Below, piece after piece: positions 1 to 8,375 of a stretch of DNA of 20,125 nt. The DNA is from Thermodesulfobacteriota bacterium (GTDB taxonomy: Bacteria; Desulfobacterota; Desulfobacteria; Desulfobacterales; RPRI01). Location: positions 1-20,125 of the forward strand of contig JAUPLM010000066.1 in NCBI GenBank assembly GCA_030836965.1, written 5' to 3'. The number at the start of each line of letters is the position of its first letter. The stretch's first letter is position 1. A program made the position numbers and the translations under genes. The notes under the pieces were generated by a model. That model was not told where the DNA came from. It ran no database searches and saw only the letters and a program-made list of their open reading frames with translations.

Positions 1-608
1 ACCTGAATATCCGGAAAATCGGATGTGGGCAGAATATCATGAAAAGCTATGACTCCACCGGGCCTTACAAGATTGCCGTAATTTAAAAAATCGGCTTTTA
101 CACCTTCGTAAGTATGATCACCGTCTATAAATGCAAAATCAACAGGTCTTGTACCAAATAAGCCTTCAACCTCTTTTATTGTTTTAACATCATGCGAGTC
201 TTTTCTTAATAGATGTATTTCCTGTCCAGGTTTTGCAAAAGACTTATAAAATGGAACACGGCATAACGGATATGCTCCGCCGAATTCTCCGCCCGGAAGA
301 TCCACGCTTACGATCACGGCATTATTGGCTGCCGCCTGTGTCCAGAGATATAATGTTCCTCCCCTTGCAGTGCCGATTTCGAGAATTACGGAAGGGGATA
401 GGTTGCAGATGGTTTTATAAAGTTCCTCAATTTCTACTGAATTCTGGCGTGGCTCAATTGATTTGAAAAATCCCTTTCCCTTGTAAGCAAAAGGTACTGC
501 AAACCTTGCCTGCCTTGAATAAAGCTTTTTTTCCAGAAGCCGCAATCGCCTGATTCCCTGCCTCTGATGCAAGCCTGCAAGTGCGCCGTAATATAATTCT
601 TTTATCAT
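1..608 (-). CDS. class I SAM-dependent methyltransferase, partial (3' end outside window)
   Basis: The reading frame starts at ATG 608 and stays open to the window edge, giving the first 202 residues; the C-terminus is missing. After a basic N-terminal helix region, residues 74-89 carry a Rossmann glycine motif (VILEIGTARGGT) that binds S-adenosylmethionine. Further on are an acidic strand ending in IDGDHTYEGV (about 163-172) and a late HDI motif. This combination is typical of the Methyltransf_24 and cephalosporin-hydroxylase-like methyltransferases often found in polysaccharide clusters. A weak AGGG lies about 7 nt before the ATG. The gene sits 32 bp downstream of the FkbM-type gene on the same strand and is probably co-transcribed with it and the glycosyltransferase, so a role in modifying a surface glycan is inferred from context. 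The acceptor cannot be told from sequence. Confidence 0.85.
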   Translation of the reverse strand, partial: MIKELYYGALAGLHQRQGIRRLRLLEKKLYSRQARFAVPFAYKGKGFFKSIEPRQNSVEIEELYKTICNLSPSVILEIGTARGGTLYLWTQAAANNAVIVSVDLPGGEFGGAYPLCRVPFYKSFAKPGQEIHLLRKDSHDVKTIKEVEGLFGTRPVDFAFIDGDHTYEGVKADFLNYGNLVRPGGVIAFHDILPTSDFPDIQ

Positions 609-640
609 ATTTAACCCTGGTTGAAAAAAAGATGAAAATT

Positions 641-1372
641 TTAAAATCCAAACTTATTGCCGTTAAGAAAAATAGCATTACCCCACATCAAGAGGCCGCT
701 TGAATTATACTTCGGTTTGAAAATGTCATAAAGAACGAATCCGTAATTTCTCAGACATAGATCTATGTCGCTATACAGGGCTCCGCCATCATACAGCGGG
801 TTGAACAGTATTTCGGTATAAATTGCAAGAACCGAATTTTTCATCACGTTTTGCGCGCCGCGCAGGGCAAGCAGTTCGGCTCCCTGAATGTCGAGTTTAA
901 TAAGCTGTATGGAAAGGTTGCCGTTTTCTTTCAGCCATTCATCAAGCGGCATTACCTCAACCTTCTTTATATTTTTTAGAGATGAACCTCCGGGATCAAT
1001 TTCTTTCAGCCGCTTTCCAGGCTTGAAAAAAGAGGTGTTTCCGGGAGATTCGGTTATGCAAAAATCTTCAAACCCTTTATGGTCCGATAAGGCGCAATAA
1101 TGAGGAAAAAATCTTCCGTCTTCCAGGGAAAACCGCTTCAGTGTTTCTTCATAAAGCGGGTTTGGTTCGAATGCGTGCACACAAGCTTCGGGAAATATCT
1201 TTAAAAGTTTTTTTGAAATGCGGCCATTGCTCGCTCCGGCATCGATAATACCTGTAATACTATGATTATTTAAAAGACGTTTCAGCGTTATGTAGGGATC
1301 ATCTAAAGAGAACAGGTTGTTTTTTTTAGCGAAGACCGTCTTACGTAACAGAGTATCAAATAGTTTAGCCAT
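641..1372 (-). CDS. FkbM family methyltransferase
   Basis: A 243-residue SAM-dependent methyltransferase of the FkbM family, whose members O-methylate sugars or polyketide-type acceptors. Motif I is IIDAGASNG (42-50), followed by HAFEPNP (66-72), where the acidic residue would contact the SAM ribose. The family signature LIKLDIQGAELLALRGA lies at 157-173. The ATG at 1372 is preceded by a good GAGGAG ribosome-binding site. The gene starts 18 bp after the stop of the glycosyltransferase and ends 32 bp before the next methyltransferase, so the three form an apparent operon. Two methyltransferases behind a glycosyltransferase suggest decoration of an exopolysaccharide or O-antigen chain. That substrate is inference; the family assignment is firm. 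Confidence 0.92.
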   Translation of the reverse strand: MAKLFDTLLRKTVFAKKNNLFSLDDPYITLKRLLNNHSITGIIDAGASNGRISKKLLKIFPEACVHAFEPNPLYEETLKRFSLEDGRFFPHYCALSDHKGFEDFCITESPGNTSFFKPGKRLKEIDPGGSSLKNIKKVEVMPLDEWLKENGNLSIQLIKLDIQGAELLALRGAQNVMKNSVLAIYTEILFNPLYDGGALYSDIDLCLRNYGFVLYDIFKPKYNSSGLLMWGNAIFLNGNKFGF

Positions 1373-1390
1373 ATTCTCCTCAATAAAAAC

Positions 1391-2365
1391 TTACCTGCCT
1401 GAAAGAATGTTATAAAAATTATCCGCGACCGTTTTGAAGCTGAATTTCTTCTCAGCATATTTTCGCCCGGCAGTTCCCATTGATTCCATCATACCTTTAT
1501 TCAAAATAAGTGTTTCAAGCGCGTCAAACCATTCTTTCCTTCCCGAGACGGAAATGCTGTTTTCGCTGTTTAGAATTTCACCGGTTGCACCTATGATATT
1601 TCCTACAACGGGAACTCCGGAGGCAATATATTGAATCGCCTTTATCGGCGATTTACCTCTGGAGAATTCATCGTCTTTCAGCGGCAACAAGCCTATGTCG
1701 AGGTTCCGTACAAAGGCAGGTTCCAGTCCCGGTTGAAACGGATGATAATCAAACAAGCAGGATAACTCAGGTTTTTGACCTGAAAAAATTGAAAGTTTTA
1801 TGCGGGGGTATTTTTTCTGCAGGTCTGATAAAACTCCATCCAGTTGTTCAATAAGATTGATGTTAACAGGCGCTCCCGCCCACCCGATTGTAATGTTTCT
1901 CTCTTCAGGGTTTTTTTCTTTTGGTCTCCATGAGTCAAGATCGAGAGCCATTGGAATGATTTCCACCGAATCGGTAAATTTTCTGGCATATTCAGATAAG
2001 AAAAAGCTTGAAGTCGTCACAACATCGGACCGTTTCAGCCACAATTGCATTCTTCTTCTTACTCTGAATCCGGCAAGGAGAGAATATGGTTTTCCCGGGC
2101 GGGTGTAAATGGCGTCATCAAAGTCAAATATTACGCGCCTGCTTTTTTCAATCAGCTTCTTTGAAAGGGAATAATCGAAAAGATATCTCTGATTCAAAAG
2201 AATATCGAAAGAGCCGGCTTCCTTTATCAGCGATTTATTTATGCTTTCTCTGTTGACCAGCTTTACATTCAACTCTCTGGATTTAAAATATTCGAGATAT
2301 TGGGCGAGGCGGTATTTTGAGCTTCCTTTTCCAAGGTCACGGCTGAAAAGAGCAAGCATATTCAT
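1391..2365 (-). CDS. glycosyltransferase, GT-B fold (GT4-like)
   Basis: A 324-residue GT-B glycosyltransferase that would transfer a sugar from a nucleotide-sugar donor. The N-terminal domain contains FDFDDAIY (80-87), seen in many bacterial GT4-like enzymes of polysaccharide loci. The C-terminal donor-binding domain begins around TIGWAG (159-164). The donor-site helix GKSPIKAIQYIASGVPVV (237-254) replaces the classical E-x7-E arrangement of GT4 enzymes. There is no signal peptide or membrane segment, so it acts at the cytoplasmic face. Starts at ATG 2365 or ATG 2359 are both possible, and neither has a strong ribosome-binding site. It is the first gene of the three-gene glycan group and lies 82 bp downstream of the tRNA-Arg gene. 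Donor and acceptor are not predictable. Confidence 0.88.
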   Translation of the reverse strand: MNMLALFSRDLGKGSSKYRLAQYLEYFKSRELNVKLVNRESINKSLIKEAGSFDILLNQRYLFDYSLSKKLIEKSRRVIFDFDDAIYTRPGKPYSLLAGFRVRRRMQLWLKRSDVVTTSSFFLSEYARKFTDSVEIIPMALDLDSWRPKEKNPEERNITIGWAGAPVNINLIEQLDGVLSDLQKKYPRIKLSIFSGQKPELSCLFDYHPFQPGLEPAFVRNLDIGLLPLKDDEFSRGKSPIKAIQYIASGVPVVGNIIGATGEILNSENSISVSGRKEWFDALETLILNKGMMESMGTAGRKYAEKKFSFKTVADNFYNILSGR

Positions 2366-2447
2366 TATAAGCGGCCTGCGGTATCGTGTAGCGAAAAGTT
2401 AGGAGGTTGCAATTTAAATAATAAAGGCTGAAAATTTTTTGTTTAAG

Positions 2448-2523
2448 TGGTACGCCCGGCTGGAATCGAACCAGCGATCTTCAGCTCCGGAGGCTGACGC
2501 CCTATCCACTGGGCCACGGGCGC
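2448..2523 (-). tRNA. tRNA-Arg (anticodon CCG)
   Basis: On the minus strand the 76 nt fold as a complete cloverleaf. The acceptor stem is GCGCCCG/CGGGCGT with a G-U pair at 1-72. The D stem is GCCC/GGGC. The anticodon stem TCAGC/GCTGA holds the loop CTCCGGA, giving anticodon CCG, which reads the Arg codon CGG. The T arm is GCTGG-TTCGATT-CCAGC. The discriminator base is A and the 3' CCA is encoded in the DNA (2448-2450). The 5' end lies only 18 bp downstream of the folC stop, so it may be processed from a folC transcript. No hairpin terminator is visible after it. Confidence 0.97.
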
Positions 2524-2541
2524 GGATGCTCATCGTTTAGG

Positions 2542-3828
2542 TTATATGTGCTGAAAAGTCAAGTTTGAAAAAATCGCCTTTGCTTCGCCCACAACATATA
2601 AAGAACCGGTGATAAATATTACCTCATCATTCGATGCCGTTTTAACCGCATAGTCTATAGCGCTTTTTACATCCGGTATAATCTTAATGTTCTTTACAAT
2701 TCCTTTCGCTGCTTCATAAAGCGTTTCAGGTTCCAGAGCTCTGTCAATTGCGGGTTTCGTCAATATGGCTCTGCTGCATACCGAGAGAATACTCTTTAAC
2801 ATGGCCGGATAAGGTTTATCATCAAGCATACCCGCAATGACCGTTATTTTCCTGCCGTTAAATTCCTTGGATATAAATTTTGAAAGCGTGCGCGCGGCAT
2901 CCAGATTGTGCGCGCCGTCGAGAATTACACAGGGTGAAGATGAGACTACTTCAAGCCTTCCCGGCCATCTGTTTTTAAACAAACCGGACCTTATCCGCTC
3001 AACCGGAAGGTTGATCTTTTCCCCGAGAATCTCGCAGGCTGCAAGAACGAGAGCCGCGTTTTCTATCTGATGCACCCCGCTCAAGCCTGTCCGCATATCC
3101 GGCCATACTTTTTTCATGCCATGGTATGTAAAGGATCCGTTTTTATTCTTTCTTGTTTTAAAACTCTCGCCAAGAAGATAAAAAGGGGCTCTTTTTTTTG
3201 CTGCTATATTCTTCAGGACACAAACTGCATCTTTTTGTTTTGCCCCTGTGATTACAGGCGTTCCTCTTTTGATTATTCCGCCTTTTTCTCCAGCAAACTT
3301 TTCGATTGTATTACCAAGATATGCTTTATGTTCTATTGAAATGTTTGTAACAATCGATATGGCCGGTTTGATTATATTGGTGGCATCCAGCCTTCCCCCC
3401 ATACCCGTTTCAATGACGGCCCAGTCGACTTTTTCTTTGCTGAACTCGTGGAAAGCCATGGCAGTTGAAAATTCGAAAAATGTAGGTTCGCGGGATCCCC
3501 GGTGAACATTCTTTACGGCGTTAAATGATTCCACTACATTTTTATTCGATATCAAACGGCAGTTTATTTGTATTCTCTCATTGAAAGTCACAAGGTGCGG
3601 CGATGTAAATAATCCTGTTTTATAACCGGCCTCCTGTAAAATTGCAGCAAGAGCCGATGCAACGGAACCTTTCCCGTTTGTTCCGGCCACATGTATGCAT
3701 GAATAGTTATTCTGGGGATTTCCCAGAGCTGAAAGGATATTTTTAATTGTAGATAGACCCAGTTTGATCCCAAACCTTCTCAATCCATACATTGAATCAA
3801 GACAATCGTTATAATTCTTATTTCCCAT
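2542..3828 (-). CDS. folC: bifunctional folylpolyglutamate synthase / dihydrofolate synthase
   Basis: FolC joins glutamate to dihydropteroate and extends the polyglutamate tail of folates, using ATP. Counting from ATG 3828 the protein has 428 residues. The order is: NYNDCLDSMYGLRRFGIKLGL near the N-terminus, the P-loop HVAGTNGKGS (46-55), LFTSPHLVTFNERI, the Mur-ligase-family segment VIETGMGGRLDATN, and DGAHN in the C-terminal ligase domain. A longer version beginning with TTG at 3849 adds seven residues. I chose the ATG because FolC proteins normally begin just before the conserved Y-x-LxxFGIKLGL stretch and the TTG has no ribosome-binding site. A terminator separates it from rpsU, so it needs its own promoter or read-through. 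It ends 18 bp before tRNA-Arg. Confidence 0.95.
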   Translation of the reverse strand: MGNKNYNDCLDSMYGLRRFGIKLGLSTIKNILSALGNPQNNYSCIHVAGTNGKGSVASALAAILQEAGYKTGLFTSPHLVTFNERIQINCRLISNKNVVESFNAVKNVHRGSREPTFFEFSTAMAFHEFSKEKVDWAVIETGMGGRLDATNIIKPAISIVTNISIEHKAYLGNTIEKFAGEKGGIIKRGTPVITGAKQKDAVCVLKNIAAKKRAPFYLLGESFKTRKNKNGSFTYHGMKKVWPDMRTGLSGVHQIENAALVLAACEILGEKINLPVERIRSGLFKNRWPGRLEVVSSSPCVILDGAHNLDAARTLSKFISKEFNGRKITVIAGMLDDKPYPAMLKSILSVCSRAILTKPAIDRALEPETLYEAAKGIVKNIKIIPDVKSAIDYAVKTASNDEVIFITGSLYVVGEAKAIFSNLTFQHI

Positions 3829-3865
3829 AGACTTGATCCCGCAATACAATATTGTTAAAAGCGGA

Positions 3866-3906
3866 TAAAAAAACCCGGCAAAATATAATTTTTGCCGGGT
3901 TTTTAT
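3866..3906 (-). terminator. intrinsic terminator after rpsU (could work in both directions)
   Basis: The 10-bp stem has arms CCCGGCAAAA (3874-3883) and its complement TTTTGCCGGG (3890-3899) around a 6-nt loop. It is flanked by an A-run on one side and a T-run on the other, so it has a U-tract when read from either strand. On the minus strand it lies 16 bp after the rpsU stop. Confidence 0.85.
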
Positions 3907-3921
3907 TTGCTTTATGCTGCC

Positions 3922-4128
3922 TTATCTTCTGTATTTGTTTCTCGAAATTGCGATTCTTTCTCTTCTTAAAGCTTCGCGCTGTTTACGACGCCTGAATTCA
4001 CTAGGTTTTTCATAGCTCTTTTTTAATTTAAGCCTTTTGAAAAGTCCGTCGTTTTGAATCTTTTTTTTCAAAATGCGCATCGCTTTTTCAAGGTCATTAT
4101 CAAAAACCTTGACTTGAATTTCCTTCAA
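3922..4128 (-). CDS. rpsU: 30S ribosomal protein S21
   Basis: S21 is a small basic protein on the 30S platform near the mRNA exit. The 68-residue form fits the family's usual 58-71 residues. It starts KEIQVKVFDNDLEKAMRILKKK and has the family core FKRLKLKKSYEKPSEFRRRK followed by an Arg/Lys-rich tail. I place the start at TTG 4128, with AAGGGGG about 8 nt upstream. An in-frame ATG at 4179 would add 17 residues unlike any S21 N-terminus. The gene lies downstream of adk on the same strand and has its own promoter candidate and terminator. In E. coli rpsU sits in an operon with dnaG and rpoD; here it does not. Confidence 0.93.
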   Translation of the reverse strand: MKEIQVKVFDNDLEKAMRILKKKIQNDGLFKRLKLKKSYEKPSEFRRRKQREALRRERIAISRNKYRR

Positions 4129-4227
4129 ATTTTTCGCCCCCTTCTTTTCACCGGAATAAAACAGGCTGTTTGTTCCCATTCCTGATGTTTATTTAACGTA
4201 TTTTAGAATTTATTTATCTAACTTATA

Positions 4228-4256
4228 ATTAAGAATTTGGCAAGAAAAATTATCAA
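4228..4256 (-). promoter_or_regulatory. candidate sigma-70 promoter of rpsU
   Basis: On the minus strand TTGATA (4251-4256) is followed after 17 bp by CTTAAT (4228-4233), about 100 nt before the chosen rpsU start, in very AT-rich DNA. The -35 matches 5 of 6 positions and the -10 only 4 of 6. A 12-bp palindrome lies just upstream of the -35. Confidence 0.35.
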
Positions 4257-4266
4257 TAATAAATAA

Positions 4267-4278
4267 TGTACCGGTACA
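4267..4278. repeat. 12-bp perfect palindrome upstream of the rpsU promoter candidate
   Basis: TGTACCGGTACA is a perfect inverted repeat with no spacer, 11 bp upstream of the candidate -35 of rpsU and 32 bp past the adk stop. The form suits a dimeric regulator, but no regulator is identified. Confidence 0.4.
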
Positions 4279-4309
4279 ATCCATGACTTTTGAAATTATC
4301 AGGACACAA

Positions 4310-4984
4310 TTAAAGCTTTGAAATAAGTTCCGCCTGAACCTCTTTTACGCCTGGTGTACCGTCAAGTGTAATATATTTCAAAGAGCCTGTCTTTTTTGCA
4401 ATATCCTTAAAATAATAAGATGATGCCAGTGTTCCGTTTTGCGCGTCATAATAAATATCATGGCGTTTGTTTATTGCTGATTCATCCTGATCGTCCGCTC
4501 TTGTTTTAAGGTTGCTTCCGCATACACGGCATTTGTCTCCATTCGGCTTTATGGCGTCGATATATATATTGTTAGGATGATTGTTGTCCTTTTCACAAAG
4601 CCTGCGGCCCATGATTCTGTTTTTTGCAATCTGTCTGTCGAGTACAATTTCAACAACTATATCTAGCTTTATACCTGCTTTTTTCAGAGATTCATCAAGT
4701 TTGATAGCCTGGTTCTTATTCCTGGGAAAACCGTCAAGAAGCCATCCATTTTTGCAATCAGGCTGTTTCATCCGGTCCAGAATCATAGGAATCGTAATTT
4801 CATCTGGTACAAGATCGCCTTTGTCTATATATGCCTTGGCTTTTGCACCTAATTCGGTTCCTTTGGAGATGTTTTCACGAAATATTGCACCGGATTCAAT
4901 ATGAGGGGTTTTATATTTGTCTTTTAAAATAGCCCCCTGAGTTCCCTTCCCGCTGCCGTTCGGTCCGAAAAACAAAATATTCAT
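4310..4984 (-). CDS. adk: adenylate kinase, variant with unusual P-loop and Cys-rich lid
   Basis: Adenylate kinase interconverts ATP + AMP and 2 ADP in the cytosol. The protein has 224 residues, close to the long-form Adk size. The P-loop is GPNGSGKGTQ (7-16); the usual form is GxPGxGKGTQ, so Asn9 and Ser11 are departures. AMP-binding residues include the segment around R36, and LLDGFPRNKNQA (82-93) matches the canonical DGFPR-x4-Q motif. The lid (about 126-167) contains Cys130, His136, Cys152 and Cys155, a plausible zinc site, followed by TRADDQ, the usual lid end. The start ATG 4984 has a strong AAGGAGA 6 nt upstream. A promoter candidate lies about 70 bp upstream. The gene precedes rpsU on the same strand. 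Confidence 0.92.
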   Translation of the reverse strand: MNILFFGPNGSGKGTQGAILKDKYKTPHIESGAIFRENISKGTELGAKAKAYIDKGDLVPDEITIPMILDRMKQPDCKNGWLLDGFPRNKNQAIKLDESLKKAGIKLDIVVEIVLDRQIAKNRIMGRRLCEKDNNHPNNIYIDAIKPNGDKCRVCGSNLKTRADDQDESAINKRHDIYYDAQNGTLASSYYFKDIAKKTGSLKYITLDGTPGVKEVQAELISKL

Positions 4985-5057
4985 TTAATTCTCCTTTTCT
5001 TGTTTCCTTGTTTTATTTATTGGAATAGCCGTATTCTCCATTTTGTATACTCCGGCT

Positions 5058-5086
5058 TAAATATAGAAATGACTCAATATTGTCAA
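5058..5086 (-). promoter_or_regulatory. candidate sigma-70 promoter of adk
   Basis: On the minus strand a perfect TTGACA (5081-5086) is followed by TATATT at 15 bp spacing (5060-5065) or TATTTA at 17 bp (5058-5063). Transcription would begin about 65 nt before the adk ATG. It lies downstream of a likely terminator of the nucleotidyltransferase gene. Confidence 0.5.
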
Positions 5087-5109
5087 GGATTAGGTAATTC
5101 AATATTGAT

Positions 5110-5130
5110 TCATCAGGCTACGGCCTGTTG
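5110..5130. repeat. intergenic hairpin upstream of adk promoter
   Basis: TCATCAGGC and GCCTGTTGA pair as a 9-bp stem with one mismatch around the tetraloop TACG. There is no T-run on either strand, so it is not an obvious terminator. It lies just upstream of the -35 box of the adk promoter candidate. No function is assigned. Confidence 0.35.
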
Positions 5131-5177
5131 ATTTGGGTGGCACAAAGTGAAACATCGGAGCTAACTATCTGAAGTTG

Positions 5178-5205
5178 TAAAAAATAATTAAGATAAGGGA
5201 TCTTA
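5178..5205 (-). terminator. weak intrinsic terminator after the tRNA nucleotidyltransferase gene
   Basis: Reading the minus strand, a TAAGAT/ATCTTA stem (5200-5205 with 5189-5194, loop 5 nt) begins 3 nt after the stop codon and is followed by ATTATTTTTT. The stem is short and AT-rich, so termination may be inefficient. Confidence 0.4.
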
Positions 5206-5208
5206 CGG

Positions 5209-6591
5209 TTAACCAGTTGAAGAAGGATTAGCATTTAAAAAATCTCTGACCATTAAAAGCGCTTCGGCGCGGCTGTTGATAGTATTTGACAGTCTTGATT
5301 CCTCAACAAGGGATAAAATCCTTTTAAACAAAGGTGAAGGAGACAGACCGAATACTTCAATCAGGTCATCGCCCGTAATCAGCCGCGGTCCGGATTTTCT
5401 GATCGTATAGCCCGAAAAAAACTCTTTCAAAAGATATGCCGCAAAACTTAAAAAATCTTCGTTTCTTTTATCATCTTTGCCTTTTCCTTGTATGTCGGCA
5501 ATCGTGTGAAGAAGTAAATCCTCGGTCCTATCCCCGCATTTAATAAAGAAACGGGTCAAACTTTTTTTTGATGGGGGATGCTTATCACAGGAGTTATACA
5601 GGTTAAGAGCAGCAATGTGGTTTCTTATGATAAAATCGATATAATCAGCCTCAACATTTGACAACTTCAGTCTTTTTGATATTTTCTTTGCCATATCAGC
5701 GCCGAATATTTCGTGGCCGAAAAAATGAATGTTCCCGTCGTCTCCGACTGTATGAACGGATGGTTTCCCAATATCATGGATCAACATGGAATATTTTAAA
5801 AGAGCCGATCTTTCTTTGTCCATATCCGGTATTGGAAAGTTAATGAATTCCGCATCGAATTTTTTTTCATTCAACAACATTTCAAGCCTGCTGAATGCAG
5901 CTAAAGAATGATCCATGACATTATATGCATGGTACGTGTTTTGTTTGCATCCGTGGAGTGCTTTTAGTTCTGGAAAAATTTCATAAAGCAGACCGGTTTC
6001 ATACATCTGATAAATATATCCATGTGATTCAGGGCAGTAAAGAATTTTAAAAAGCTCGGCTTTTATCCGCTCTCCAGCGGTGTTTGTGATGAGTTTAACG
6101 CTGTTTTTGATGGCATGAGCGGTTTCAGATTCTATTTCAAAATCAAACATAGCAGCTATCCTGTAGGCCCTGATCAAACGGACAGGATCTTTTTTAAAAA
6201 TATCTTTTGTAACCATCCTGATTTTTTTTACTGAAAGGTCATTTATTCCTCCAAACAGGTCTGCAATCTTTCCTGAATAAAGGTCATAACTGAGAGCATT
6301 AATGGTAAAATCTCTTTTTACAAGGTCGTCTTCAATTGTTTTGCCTTCAATTTCAGAAATATCAAAAGTGCCCTTTTCCGAAACAACTCTGTATATCATT
6401 TGCGTCCGTTTTCCGATTTTAACAACATGCCCGTTGACGCATGATGCAAGATCGGATGCATAACTTTCAGGAGACCAGAGCACGGCAATGTCATAATCGG
6501 TTGGAATTCGTCCTAAAATAAGATCTCTTATAGATCCGCCAACAATATAAGCGCCTTTGGTTTTGGGTATTGCCGGATCAAATTGTATCAT
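5209..6591 (-). CDS. CCA tRNA nucleotidyltransferase / poly(A) polymerase family protein with HD domain
   Basis: This enzyme family adds or repairs the 3' CCA of tRNAs. Counting from ATG 6591 there are 460 residues. The class II nucleotidyltransferase head has YIVGGSIRDLILGR followed by DYDIA, whose two aspartates bind the catalytic metals. The neck includes RDFTINAL and DPVRLIRAYRIAA, the usual RNA and nucleotide-selection region. An HD phosphohydrolase domain follows, with HAYNVMDHSL, LIHDIGKP, FFGHEIFGA and IIRNH. ATG 6591 is preceded by GAAGG at a good distance; ATG 6597, two codons earlier, abuts that site and is less likely. The tRNA in this window already encodes CCA, so repair is a likely duty. 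A CC-only, A-only or poly(A) polymerase activity cannot be excluded from sequence. Confidence 0.9.
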   Translation of the reverse strand: MIQFDPAIPKTKGAYIVGGSIRDLILGRIPTDYDIAVLWSPESYASDLASCVNGHVVKIGKRTQMIYRVVSEKGTFDISEIEGKTIEDDLVKRDFTINALSYDLYSGKIADLFGGINDLSVKKIRMVTKDIFKKDPVRLIRAYRIAAMFDFEIESETAHAIKNSVKLITNTAGERIKAELFKILYCPESHGYIYQMYETGLLYEIFPELKALHGCKQNTYHAYNVMDHSLAAFSRLEMLLNEKKFDAEFINFPIPDMDKERSALLKYSMLIHDIGKPSVHTVGDDGNIHFFGHEIFGADMAKKISKRLKLSNVEADYIDFIIRNHIAALNLYNSCDKHPPSKKSLTRFFIKCGDRTEDLLLHTIADIQGKGKDDKRNEDFLSFAAYLLKEFFSGYTIRKSGPRLITGDDLIEVFGLSPSPLFKRILSLVEESRLSNTINSRAEALLMVRDFLNANPSSTG

Positions 6592-6998
6592 GCTCATCCT
6601 TCAATTGTTTGATTTATGCAATAATTTCTTGCCATAGTGATTTGGATAGTATAAATAAGAACCAAGAAATTTTGCTCGTTTGTTTATCCGATTATTTCTT
6701 GTATTTAAATAATTATCGAAAAAAAATCAAAAAGATAAAATTATTGACAGCCATAAAATAATGTTATAGTTAGAACTGTCTTTAATATATCAAGCCCGCC
6801 ATTTGGAGCGAATACCTTAAATAATTTTCTGTTAAATACCGCTGTATGTGAAATATTCCTCCATTAATAATCAATTCGGATTCAATCCATGATTTGCGGA
6901 TGATGATAATATTTTTTTGGCAATGTATCATTTTTAATTGTTTATTCCATAAAATAATTTTAGACAGAAATTGAAAGAGGTAAAGAGGTTACCGTTTA
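6592..6998. other. divergent AT-rich intergenic region and rho leader (407 bp)
   Basis: No gene is convincing here. The region holds the start region of the minus-strand nucleotidyltransferase gene, three copies of the octamer ATTTCTTG (6624 and 6694 on the plus strand, 6663-6670 inverted), a rho promoter candidate at 6744-6772, and then a leader of roughly 220 nt before rho. A long leader is what one expects if Rho limits its own synthesis by terminating in its leader, as known in E. coli, but I cannot point to the sites. Confidence 0.6.
6744..6772 (+). promoter_or_regulatory. candidate sigma-70 promoter of rho
   Basis: A perfect TTGACA (6744-6749) is followed by TATAGT after 15 bp (6765-6770) or TAGTTA after 17 bp (6767-6772). 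The -35 is convincing, but neither -10 option is ideal in both sequence and spacing. Transcription would start about 220 nt before the rho ATG. Confidence 0.45.
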
Positions 6999-8246
<1,248 letters not shown>

Positions 8247-8259
8247 CAATGATGAAAAT

Positions 8260-8353
8260 GGATAAGTAAGTTTATGAAATTATTTCCTGCCGCTCTTTTC
8301 AGCACCCTCCTTGAGGGGTGGAAAAACGCCGGAAATATTTCTGTCTTAATAAT
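8260..8353 (+). repeat. intergenic repeat, copy 1 (rho-rpmE)
   Basis: This stretch matches 10717-10809 along about 90 nt. The strongest part, 8271-8302, has 30 of 32 bases identical to 10725-10756, including the 17-nt block CCTGCCGCTCTTTTCAG. Copy 1 can fold as TTTTC-AG-CACCC with GGGTG-GAAAA around an 8-nt loop. It begins about 14 bp after the rho stop and ends about 22 bp before rpmE. Confidence 0.8.
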
Positions 8354-8375
8354 ACATAACAGGGAGCATTAAAAA

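Noticed and set aside
233..466. Plus-strand open frame opposite the left-edge methyltransferase
   Set aside because: It lies antisense to a well-supported SAM methyltransferase and its translation shows no recognisable domain.
6570..6761. Short plus-strand open frame (63 residues) in the region upstream of rho
   Set aside because: It overlaps the start of the opposite gene, lies in AT-rich control DNA, has no ribosome-binding site, and its translation resembles no family.
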